From NCBI GenBank assembly GCA_905234815.1, contig CAJOIX010000014.1:1-37144 (forward strand): DNA of 37,144 bases, read 5' to 3'. This DNA is from an uncultured Prevotella sp. (GTDB lineage: Bacteria > Bacteroidota > Bacteroidia > Bacteroidales > Bacteroidaceae). Within the stretch, counting starts at the first letter, position 1. Each line of letters starts with the position of its first letter. A program made the position numbers and the translations under genes. The notes under the pieces were generated by a model. That model made no database searches, was not told the origin of the DNA, and worked only from the letters and a program-made list of their open reading frames with translations. Positions 26,951 through 33,617 of the stretch are shown in pieces.

Positions 26951-28411
26951 ATGGTAAAAAACAAATATACGACAGAAAAGAAAACTGTAAACAAGAAAGT
27001 GCAGTGGGTTAAATTTATCATTGTTCTCGCTCTCTATCTGGCGTTCCTTCTGTGGGTGAAATCGTGGCTCGGACTGATTGTCGTGCCATTCATCTTCGAC
27101 GCCTATATCACCCGCAAGATCAACTGGCAGTGGTGGAAAGACGAAGTGGGTCCGATACGCTGGATCTGGTCGTGGATTGACGCGCTGGTATTCGCGCTCG
27201 TGGCCGTCTATTTCATTAACCTGTTTGTGTTCCAGAACTATGTGATACCCTCCTCGTCGCTCGAGAAGAGTCTGCTCACAGGCGACTACCTCTTCGTATC
27301 GAAGATGAGCTATGGCCCCCGTGTGCCACAGACACCGCTCACCATGCCGCTCACACAGCATACACTGCCCATCTTCAACTGCAAATCTTATATTGAATGG
27401 CCGCAGTGGGACTACAAGCGTGTGAAAGGTCTCGGAAAGATACAGCAAAACGATATCGTGGTGTTCAATTATCCCGCAGGCGACACCATTATGAACGACC
27501 TCCGTTATCAGGCATTCGACTATTACCGGCAGGCAAAAGAATTCGGTCTGGCGCTCGAGGCGCAGCAAAACGCAGCAGCCGTCAATCCCAGTCTGCTCAA
27601 TCGCCAGCAGCAGTATGACTATCTGCATCATGTCATCGACCTGGGTGCGGCCTATATCAAGGCCAACCCGAACGAATATGGCGATGTGACCTGGCGACCT
27701 GTTGATCGCCGCGAGAACTACGTGAAGCGCTGCGTGGGTCTGCCTGGACAGTGGTTGCAGATAAAAGACCGTATTGTCTATATCGACGGCAAACCCAACA
27801 AGGAGCCCGACAATGTGCAATATACCTACCGCGTAAAACTGCGCCAGAGCTTGCCCGAGGAACTGATGCACGAATTGGGCATATCCATGGAAGACCTTAT
27901 TTCGCTCAATCAGACAGGTGTGATGCCCCTCACCAAGAAAGCCCTGAAAGCCTTGAAGGCACGGACCGACATCGTGGAGAGCATCGAACTGAACACCGAG
28001 GCCGAAACGTGGGACATCTATCCCCGCACCATGATGCACAACTGGACGCGCGACAACTACGGCCCCATCTGGATTCCAAAGCGCGGAGAGACGCTTCAGC
28101 TCTCACTTGACAATATCGCTATCTATGAGCGGCCCATCCGTGTGTATGAGGGTAATGAGCTGGAGGTGAAAAACGGACAGATATACATCAACGGACAACT
28201 GGCCAAAGAATATACCTTCAAGATGGATTACTACTGGATGATGGGCGACAATCGCCACAATTCCGCCGACTCGCGCTACTGGGGCTTCGTGCCTGAGGAC
28301 CACATCGTGGGCAAACCCATCTTCATCTGGTGGTCGAGCGATCCCGATCGTAAGGGCTTTGCAGGCATTCGCTGGAACCGCCTCTTCCGTGTGGTGGATA
28401 ATATCAAGTAA
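26951..28411 (+). CDS. lepB: Signal peptidase I
   Basis: 486 residues, long for the family because of an insert of about 130 residues between the catalytic boxes, as is common in Bacteroidetes. Two membrane helices lie at about 20-50 and 72-95. The catalytic Ser103 is in the IPSSSLEKSL box (Leu in place of the usual Met next to it), the catalytic Lys259 in NYVKRCVGLPGQ, and box E is MMGDNRHNSADSRYWGFVPEDHIVGK. It cleaves signal peptides of exported proteins at the outer face of the inner membrane. It is 51 bases after dapB and 77 before a degenerate paralogue. Confidence 0.95.
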   Translation: MVKNKYTTEKKTVNKKVQWVKFIIVLALYLAFLLWVKSWLGLIVVPFIFDAYITRKINWQWWKDEVGPIRWIWSWIDALVFALVAVYFINLFVFQNYVIPSSSLEKSLLTGDYLFVSKMSYGPRVPQTPLTMPLTQHTLPIFNCKSYIEWPQWDYKRVKGLGKIQQNDIVVFNYPAGDTIMNDLRYQAFDYYRQAKEFGLALEAQQNAAAVNPSLLNRQQQYDYLHHVIDLGAAYIKANPNEYGDVTWRPVDRRENYVKRCVGLPGQWLQIKDRIVYIDGKPNKEPDNVQYTYRVKLRQSLPEELMHELGISMEDLISLNQTGVMPLTKKALKALKARTDIVESIELNTEAETWDIYPRTMMHNWTRDNYGPIWIPKRGETLQLSLDNIAIYERPIRVYEGNELEVKNGQIYINGQLAKEYTFKMDYYWMMGDNRHNSADSRYWGFVPEDHIVGKPIFIWWSSDPDRKGFAGIRWNRLFRVVDNIK

Positions 28412-28488
28412 TCCTAAAAAGTTGAGCTAATCGAACCTTAATAATTGTTCTTTCTGTTTCCCGCCATTGGGGGCAGACATGAATAGGT

Positions 28489-28899
28489 ATGAAAAATATA
28501 ATTCGATTCATCGTCTTTCTCGTTGTGGCGCTGGTAGTGCTGGTGCTGGTGCGAATGTATGTATGCACCGTTGTCACCGTGGGCGACAACCAGCTTGTGC
28601 CCGACCTCGTGGTGGGCGACCGCGCATTGCTTTATCGGTTGGCACCGCGCTCGGTTGAACGAGGCAATCTGGTGGCATTCGGCGATAGCACGCTCAGCAT
28701 CGGGCGGGTGAAAGCCCTGCCTGGCGATACCATCCGCGTGGATACCCTGCAGTATCAGATACCCGACACTTGTTGCTCGCGCTGCGACTGTGAGGGCTGT
28801 CAGCTCTTGCTCGTGCAGGTGGGAAAGAAAGAAACGCTCGTCAAGCGCAAACAACTGCGCGGCCGCGTCTATCGGCTTTTTAATCTCAACCTATGGTAG
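28489..28899 (+). CDS. Signal peptidase-like protein lacking the catalytic serine
   Basis: 136 residues: a single N-terminal membrane helix (about 5-28) and a short S26-type core. At the box that normally reads G-D-S-M-x-P it has VTVGDNQLVPDL, so Ser is Asn34 and Met is Gln35. The Lys box is intact in form: GRVKALPGDTI (Lys75). Box E (GDNRxxSxDSR) is missing; instead there is a cysteine cluster, CCSRCDCEGC (95-104), and a basic tail. It is therefore probably not an active peptidase; a structural or regulatory partner of LepB is possible. It sits directly after lepB and overlaps the wbqC-like gene by 7 bases, so it is translated in the same operon. Confidence 0.82.
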   Translation: MKNIIRFIVFLVVALVVLVLVRMYVCTVVTVGDNQLVPDLVVGDRALLYRLAPRSVERGNLVAFGDSTLSIGRVKALPGDTIRVDTLQYQIPDTCCSRCDCEGCQLLLVQVGKKETLVKRKQLRGRVYRLFNLNLW

Positions 28900-29495
28900 C
28901 CCTGCTCTCCTCGGCCTATTTCGCGCCCGTTCAATGGTACCAAAAGGTCAACCGATACGACGAGTGTCGCATTGAACGCTACGACCATTTTCAGAAACAG
29001 ACTTATCGCAATCGCTGCGTCATTGCCACCACGCAAGGGCTGCAGGCGCTCACGGTTCCAGTGGAGAAGGCAGAAACGCCGAAACAACTGATGCGCGATG
29101 TGCGTATCTCCACCCACGGCAAATGGCAGCAAGAGCACTGGAATGCGCTGCTTTCGGCCTATGGCGAAAGCCCGTTCTACGATTATTATATTGACGACCT
29201 GCGCCCATTCTTTTTTCAGCAGTGGGACTATCTCTTCGACTTCAACCTCGCCATTGCCGAGACCATGTGCTCGCTTCTCGACATTCAGAGACGCTTGATT
29301 CCCACAGACGATTATGTTCCCGACGCCGAACACGATTTCCGGATGGCCATAAATCCCAAGCATCCGCTGCCCGACGACGCGTTCCGGCCGCAGCCCTACT
29401 ATCAGGTGTATCGTGACAAACATGGTTTCCTGCCCAATCTGAGTATTCTCGACCTGCTTTTCAACATGGGCCCTGAGTCTGTATTTTATCTCTAA
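28893..29495 (+). CDS. WbqC-family protein
   Basis: 200 residues. The N-terminus MVALLSSAYFAPVQWYQKVNRYDE and the central RNRCVIATTQGLQALTVPVEK and HWNALLSAYGESPFYDYY segments are characteristic of the WbqC-like family, whose first members were found in O-antigen gene clusters. The C-terminus ends with LPNLSILDLLFNMGPESVFYL. The biochemical function is not established. The ATG at 28893 overlaps the stop of the previous gene, indicating translational coupling. The 223 bases between this gene and rpsL hold no terminator that I can recognise, only the rpsL promoter. Confidence 0.88.
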   Translation: MVALLSSAYFAPVQWYQKVNRYDECRIERYDHFQKQTYRNRCVIATTQGLQALTVPVEKAETPKQLMRDVRISTHGKWQQEHWNALLSAYGESPFYDYYIDDLRPFFFQQWDYLFDFNLAIAETMCSLLDIQRRLIPTDDYVPDAEHDFRMAINPKHPLPDDAFRPQPYYQVYRDKHGFLPNLSILDLLFNMGPESVFYL

Positions 29496-29625
29496 TCGCC
29501 TTGTTGCTGGTCCGTAATTCGATTTTAGAGTGTTAAATTAAGTTAATAACAGTTATTTCTGCTTAAATTTAACCATTTCTGTAGGTTGAGAACAGGGGAA
29601 TTTAGGCCAGAAGTAAAGTTTTACT

Positions 29626-29633
29626 TACCTTTG
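29626..29633 (+). promoter_or_regulatory. rpsL operon promoter (-7 element)
   Basis: TACCTTTG matches TAnnTTTG; an upstream TTTA at 29601-29604 lies 21 bases away as a possible -33 half. The leader to rpsL is about 80 bases. The wider gap 29496-29718 is A/T-rich and shows no gene. Confidence 0.6.
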
Positions 29634-29718
29634 CACCCCGAAACGCCCAAAAAGATAGGGCAAAGCGCTGTTTGAAATTTAACAATCAACACAATATAAA
29701 CTTAAAAATCAATTAATT

Positions 29719-30099
29719 ATGCCTACTATTTCACAATTAGTACGTAAAGGCAGAAAGGAATTGGTGGACAAGAGTAAATCGCCTGCTCTGGACGCATGTC
29801 CTCAGCGTCGTGGCGTTTGCGTTCGCGTGTACACTACAACTCCTAAGAAGCCTAACTCGGCCATGCGTAAGGTGGCCCGTGTTCGTTTGACAAACCAGAA
29901 GGAAGTAAACTCCTACATCCCGGGCGAAGGCCACAACCTTCAGGAGCACTCAATCGTGCTTGTTCGCGGTGGTCGTGTGAAAGACCTTCCTGGTGTACGT
30001 TACCACATCGTGCGTGGAACCCTCGATACCGCAGGTGTTGCCAACCGCACACAGCGCCGTTCTAAGTACGGAGCAAAACGTCCAAAGGGTAAGAAGTAA
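29719..30099 (+). CDS. rpsL: 30S ribosomal protein S12
   Basis: 126 residues. Decoding-centre protein. The conserved segments are all present: [29 protein letters not shown] and [19 protein letters not shown], both ending in the usual basic tail [13 protein letters not shown]. The two lysines whose change gives streptomycin resistance in other bacteria (in TPKKPNS and GRVKDLP) are of the wild-type form here. It heads the str operon. Confidence 0.98.
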   Translation: MPTISQLVRKGRKELVDKSKSPALDACPQRRGVCVRVYTTTPKKPNSAMRKVARVRLTNQKEVNSYIPGEGHNLQEHSIVLVRGGRVKDLPGVRYHIVRGTLDTAGVANRTQRRSKYGAKRPKGKK

Positions 30100-30279
30100 A
30101 ACCGGCGGATGCATGACAGTTCAGAACCGGAGAAGGCAATGGCCTGTCAGTCAAAGTAATTAACAACAAACAAAATTGTTTTGCTGGAGAAATGTTACAA
30201 AGGTTGAGTAAATGCCCGAGAGCGGGCGTTGAAGAACAGAAAAGAACAACCCCAAGCAGAATGTAAACAAAACACAACA
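30100..30279 (+). promoter_or_regulatory. Structured rpsL-rpsG intercistronic region
   Basis: 180 bases without a gene. TGACAG at 30114-30119 pairs with CTGTCA at 30144-30149, and GCCCG/CGGGC makes a short hairpin at 30214-30227 with an AGAG loop. In E. coli the rpsL-rpsG gap contains the S7 binding site for translational feedback; the size and hairpins here leave room for a similar site, but homology was not shown. No promoter match was found in the gap. Confidence 0.35.
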
Positions 30280-30756
30280 ATGAGAAAAGCAAAACCAAAG
30301 AAGCGCTTGATCCTTCCCGATCCAGTGTATGGCGATCAGAAGGTCAGCAAATTCGTGAACCACTTGATGTACAGTGGTAAGAAGACAAAGTCGTATGAAA
30401 TCTTCTACAACGCTCTTGAGATTGTAAAAGGTAAGACCGAAAAAGAAGAGAAGACTGCTCTCGAAGTATGGAAGCAGGCTCTCGATAATATCACCCCGCT
30501 CGTTGAGGTGAAGTCGCGCCGTATCGGTGGTGCTACCTTCCAGGTGCCCACAGAAATCCGTGCCGACCGCAAGGAAAGCATCTCTATGAAAAATATGATT
30601 GCTTTCGCTCGCAAGCGCAGTGGTAAGAGCATGGCCGAGAAACTCGCAGCCGAGATTGTTGATGCCTACAACAACCAGGGTGGTGCCTTCAAACGTAAGG
30701 AAGATATGCACCGCATGGCCGAGGCTAACCGTGCATTTGCTCACTTCAGATTCTAA
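30280..30756 (+). CDS. rpsG: 30S ribosomal protein S7
   Basis: 158 residues from the ATG at 30280; the start at 30229 adds a non-conserved peptide and was rejected. It opens [20 protein letters not shown], has the RNA-binding segment [15 protein letters not shown] and the loop [16 protein letters not shown], and ends [11 protein letters not shown]. It binds the 3' domain of 16S rRNA to start assembly of the 30S head. Confidence 0.98.
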   Translation: MRKAKPKKRLILPDPVYGDQKVSKFVNHLMYSGKKTKSYEIFYNALEIVKGKTEKEEKTALEVWKQALDNITPLVEVKSRRIGGATFQVPTEIRADRKESISMKNMIAFARKRSGKSMAEKLAAEIVDAYNNQGGAFKRKEDMHRMAEANRAFAHFRF

Positions 30757-30841
30757 TAGAAATGACTTTCACGCGAATTGACATCCACCAGCAATATAGT
30801 GAATGTCAATTTGTGTGAAAACAATTAGGTAAAAAGAAACT

Positions 30842-32956
30842 ATGGCAACACGAGACCTACATTTAACCCGCAACATCGGCATCATGGCCCACATCGATGC
30901 TGGTAAGACCACTACGTCTGAACGTATCCTGTTCTATACCGGTAAGACTCACAAAATCGGTGAGGTGCACGATGGTGCTGCCACCATGGACTGGATGGCT
31001 CAGGAGCAAGAGCGTGGTATCACCATCACCTCAGCTGCTACCACCTGTAACTGGAAATGGAACGACAAAAACTTTAAGATCAACCTCATCGACACTCCGG
31101 GACACGTTGACTTCACTGCTGAAGTAGAACGCTCGCTCCGCGTGCTCGATGGCGCTGTGGCTACCTACAGTGCTGCCGACGGCGTACAGCCCCAGTCGGA
31201 AACTGTATGGCGCCAGGCTGATAAATACAATGTGCCCCGTATCGGCTACGTGAACAAGATGGACCGCTCCGGCGCAGACTTCTTCGAGACTGTGCAGCAG
31301 ATGAAAGACATCCTCGGCGCAAATCCTGTTCCCGTGCAGATTCCTATCGGTGCTGAAGAAAACTTCAAGGGCTTGGTCGATCTGATCAAGATGAAGGCCA
31401 TTCTCTGGCACGATGAGACCATGGGTGCTGAATATGAAGAAGAGGAAATCCCTGCCGACCTGCAGGCCGAGGCAGAAGAGTGGCGCGAGAAGATGCTCGA
31501 AGCCGCTGCCAACTTCGATGACGACCTCATGGAGAAATTCCTTGAGGGCGCAGACATTCCTCAAGAACAAATCATCGCAGCTATCCGTAAGGGTACCGTA
31601 GCAATGGAAATCACTCCTATGCTCCTCGGTTCTTCTTACAAGAACAAGGGTGTGCAGCCCCTGCTCGATGCCGTTTGCGCATTCCTGCCCTCTCCTCTTG
31701 ACACCGAAGCTGTCGTAGGTACCAACCCCGACACCGACGAAGAGGAAACCCGTCAGCCCAGCGAAGATGCTCCCACAGCAGCCCTCGCATTTAAGATTGC
31801 TACCGACCCCTACATGGGCCGTTTGGTATTCTTCCGCGTTTACTCAGGTAAGGTGCAGGCCGGTTCGTATGTTTACAACCCCCGCACTGGCAAGAAAGAG
31901 CGTATCAGCCGTCTGTTCCAGATGAACTCCAACAAGGAAATTCCTATGGATTCAATCGACGCAGGCGATATCGGTGCAGGCGTAGGCTTCAAAGACATTC
32001 ACACCGGTGATACCCTTTGCGACGAGAACGCACCCATCACCCTCGAGTCGATGACCTTCCCCGACACCGTGATCTCTATCGCCGTTGAGCCAAAGAGTCA
32101 GGCCGACATTGCCAAGCTCGACAACGGTCTTGCAAAATTGGCTGAGGAAGACCCCACCTTCACCGTTCGCACCGACGAACAGAGCGGTCAGACCATTATC
32201 TCTGGTATGGGTGAGCTCCACTTGGACATCATCATCGACCGTCTGAAGCGCGAATTCAAGGTAGAATGTAACCAGGGTAAGCCTCAGGTGAACTACAAAG
32301 AAGCCATCACCAAGGAAGTTAACCTGCGCGAAGTATATAAGAAGCAGAGTGGTGGTCGCGGTAAGTTTGCCGACATCATCGTCAACATCGGTCCGAAGGA
32401 CGAAGACTACACCGAGGGCGATCTGCAGTTCATCAATGAGGTGAAAGGCGGTAACGTGCCCAAGGAATTCATCCCTGCCGTACAGAAAGGTTTCCAAGAC
32501 TGCCTGAAGAACGGTGTGCTCGGTGGCTATCCCATGACCGGTTTGAAAGTAACCCTGCTCGATGGTAGCTTCCACCCCGTTGACTCCGACCAGCTCTCGT
32601 TCGAACTCGCTGCCCACAACGCCTTCAAGAACGCCTGCCCCAAGGCTGGCCCCGTACTCATGGAGCCCATCATGAAGGTTGAAGTGGTAACTCCCGAGGA
32701 GAACATGGGTGATGTAATCGGCGACTTGAACAAGCGTCGCGGTATGGTACAAGGCATGGACGAAGCCCGCAGCGGTGCACGCATCGTGAAAGCAATGGTG
32801 CCCCTGTCAGAGATGTTCGGCTACGTAACAGCCCTGCGTACCATCACTTCGGGTCGTGCAACCTCGTCAATGGAATACGACCATCACGCTCCTCTCTCCT
32901 CTAACATCGCTCGCGAAGTGCTCGAGGAAGTGAAAGGCCGCGTAGATCTGGTATAA
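30842..32956 (+). CDS. fusA: Elongation factor G
   Basis: 704 residues. GTPase that drives translocation on the ribosome. G-domain motifs: [13 protein letters not shown] (G1), the switch region [28 protein letters not shown] (G3) and [11 protein letters not shown] (G4). The domain II and IV signatures follow, for example [27 protein letters not shown] and the C-terminal [23 protein letters not shown]. Codon use is strongly selected, in contrast with cas9 further on. It lies between rpsG and rpsJ, the usual Bacteroidetes str order. Confidence 0.98.
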   Translation: MATRDLHLTRNIGIMAHIDAGKTTTSERILFYTGKTHKIGEVHDGAATMDWMAQEQERGITITSAATTCNWKWNDKNFKINLIDTPGHVDFTAEVERSLRVLDGAVATYSAADGVQPQSETVWRQADKYNVPRIGYVNKMDRSGADFFETVQQMKDILGANPVPVQIPIGAEENFKGLVDLIKMKAILWHDETMGAEYEEEEIPADLQAEAEEWREKMLEAAANFDDDLMEKFLEGADIPQEQIIAAIRKGTVAMEITPMLLGSSYKNKGVQPLLDAVCAFLPSPLDTEAVVGTNPDTDEEETRQPSEDAPTAALAFKIATDPYMGRLVFFRVYSGKVQAGSYVYNPRTGKKERISRLFQMNSNKEIPMDSIDAGDIGAGVGFKDIHTGDTLCDENAPITLESMTFPDTVISIAVEPKSQADIAKLDNGLAKLAEEDPTFTVRTDEQSGQTIISGMGELHLDIIIDRLKREFKVECNQGKPQVNYKEAITKEVNLREVYKKQSGGRGKFADIIVNIGPKDEDYTEGDLQFINEVKGGNVPKEFIPAVQKGFQDCLKNGVLGGYPMTGLKVTLLDGSFHPVDSDQLSFELAAHNAFKNACPKAGPVLMEPIMKVEVVTPEENMGDVIGDLNKRRGMVQGMDEARSGARIVKAMVPLSEMFGYVTALRTITSGRATSSMEYDHHAPLSSNIAREVLEEVKGRVDLV

Positions 32957-32978
32957 CCAACCTGCAAAAATCTAAAAA

Positions 32979-33014
32979 GCTTGCCGCTGAGCGAATGACT
33001 CTTTAGCGGCAAGC
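32979..33014 (+). promoter_or_regulatory. Intercistronic stem-loop between fusA and rpsJ
   Basis: A perfect 10-base stem, GCTTGCCGCT (32979-32988) with AGCGGCAAGC (33005-33014), with an inner GAG/CTC pairing in the loop. It is not followed by a T-run, so it is likely a processing or stability element or partial attenuator rather than a terminator. Confidence 0.6.
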
Positions 33015-33059
33015 CAATTAGAAAACAATAAATCAATAAACAGTAAAAATTAAAAAATC

Positions 33060-33365
33060 ATGAGTCAGAAAATTCGAATCAAGCTGAAAAGCTACGACCA
33101 CCAGCTGGTTGACAAATCGGCTGAGAAGATTGTGAAGGCAGTGAAGGCCACTGGCGCCATCGTAAGCGGTCCAATCCCCCTGCCCACCCACAAACGTATC
33201 ATCACCGTGAACCGTTCTACCTTCGTAAACAAGAAGGCTCGCGAACAGTTCCAGATCTCGGACTACAAGCGTCTGATTGACATCTATTCTTCCACCACGA
33301 AGACCGTAGATGCCCTGATGAAGCTCGAACTCCCCAGCGGTGTGGAAGTAGAAATCAAAGTATAG
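33060..33365 (+). CDS. rpsJ: 30S ribosomal protein S10
   Basis: 101 residues, the normal length. Pattern [22 protein letters not shown] at the start, then [17 protein letters not shown] with the loop that contacts NusB in transcription antitermination complexes, and the closing [13 protein letters not shown]. In most Bacteroidetes that I recall rpsJ is directly followed by rplC and the S10 operon; here it is followed by a strong terminator and a CRISPR-Cas locus. Confidence 0.98.
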   Translation: MSQKIRIKLKSYDHQLVDKSAEKIVKAVKATGAIVSGPIPLPTHKRIITVNRSTFVNKKAREQFQISDYKRLIDIYSSTTKTVDALMKLELPSGVEVEIKV

Positions 33366-33388
33366 TAACGCCTTTGCGTTGCAGAAAT

Positions 33389-33426
33389 GCGCCTCGACGA
33401 TTCTCTCGCCGAGGCGCTTTTTTTTT
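33389..33426 (+). terminator. str operon terminator after rpsJ
   Basis: GCGCCTCG (33389-33396) pairs with CGAGGCGC (33410-33417), followed by nine T residues. A textbook rho-independent terminator 24 bases past the rpsJ stop codon. Confidence 0.93.
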
Positions 33427-33456
33427 ATTCATTAAGGAACATCACTGCAAAAAACA

Positions 33457-33484
33457 CAAAAAAAACTCCCACCGAAGCGGGAGT
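33457..33484 (-). terminator. tracrRNA terminator
   Basis: On the minus strand, ACTCCC-(8)-GGGAGT (33484-33465) is followed by a run of T (opposite the A-run 33458-33464). On the plus strand the stem is not followed by T, so it serves the minus-strand RNA and converges with the rpsJ terminator. Confidence 0.85.
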
Positions 33485-33545
33485 ATAGGTTTTACCCTTC
33501 GGCCGCCATGACGGCCTTATTGTGATAAGATGTAGAATATCTTAT
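33458..33545 (-). ncRNA. Type II-C tracrRNA
   Basis: A predicted RNA of about 88 bases, transcribed away from cas9. In order (minus strand): anti-repeat at 33545-33519, beginning ATAAGATATTCT and ending ATCACAAT; the AAGG step; a nexus hairpin GGCCG-(6)-CGGCC at 33516-33501; the linker GAAGGGTAAAACCTAT; and the terminator hairpin. The ATCACAATAAGG junction is the form that I recall for tracrRNAs of Bacteroidetes Cas9 systems, pairing with CRISPR repeats that begin GTTGTGAT. The anti-repeat itself holds a perfect inverted repeat (ATAAGAT / ATCTTAT). The CRISPR array, outside the window, should have a repeat resembling plus-strand 33519-33545. The 5' end is set by the promoter at 33550-33581. 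Confidence 0.83.
33534..33545 (+). repeat. 12-base word shared by tracrRNA anti-repeat and cas9 leader (copy in tracrRNA)
   Basis: AGAATATCTTAT on the plus strand, which is the opposite strand of the first 12 bases or so of the tracrRNA. The same word recurs at 33602-33613 in the cas9 mRNA leader. Confidence 0.85.
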
Positions 33546-33549
33546 GGTG

Positions 33550-33581
33550 CAAAAATAAAACCTTTTTTTGAAGCACCCAAA
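33550..33581 (-). promoter_or_regulatory. tracrRNA promoter
   Basis: On the minus strand there is TTTG (33581-33578), a 20-base spacer and TATTTTTG (33557-33550), an exact Bacteroidetes consensus. It overlaps the divergent cas9 promoter by 15 bases. Confidence 0.78.
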
Positions 33582-33597
33582 TTTTTTCATACTTTTG
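33567..33597 (+). promoter_or_regulatory. cas9: cas9 promoter
   Basis: TTTG (33567-33570), a 19-base spacer and TACTTTTG (33590-33597), an exact consensus. Transcription should start near 33602, leaving a leader of only about 16 bases before the cas9 ATG at 33618. Simultaneous use with the tracrRNA promoter is probably limited because their -33 regions overlap. Confidence 0.78.
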
Positions 33598-33601
33598 GAG
33601 G

Positions 33602-33613
33602 AGAATATCTTAT
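33602..33613 (+). repeat. 12-base word shared by tracrRNA anti-repeat and cas9 leader (copy in cas9 leader)
   Basis: AGAATATCTTAT, ending 4 bases before the cas9 ATG. As RNA it is perfectly complementary to the 5' end of the predicted tracrRNA. Confidence 0.85.
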
Positions 33614-33617
33614 AATT

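Noticed and set aside
26939..28039. A 366-codon minus-strand frame opposite lepB
   Set aside because: It is a shadow of signal peptidase I, which has all catalytic boxes on the plus strand.
31952..32752. A 266-codon minus-strand frame opposite fusA
   Set aside because: It is a shadow of elongation factor G, whose codon bias keeps the opposite strand free of stops.
32979..33014. The fusA-rpsJ stem-loop as a terminator
   Set aside because: It lacks a T-run after the stem, and rpsJ has no promoter match in the remaining gap.
33461..33486. The ACTCCC/GGGAGT hairpin as a second terminator for rpsJ
   Set aside because: On the plus strand it is followed by ATAGGTTTTA, not a T-run; the T-run is on the minus strand, and rpsJ already has a better terminator at 33389-33426.
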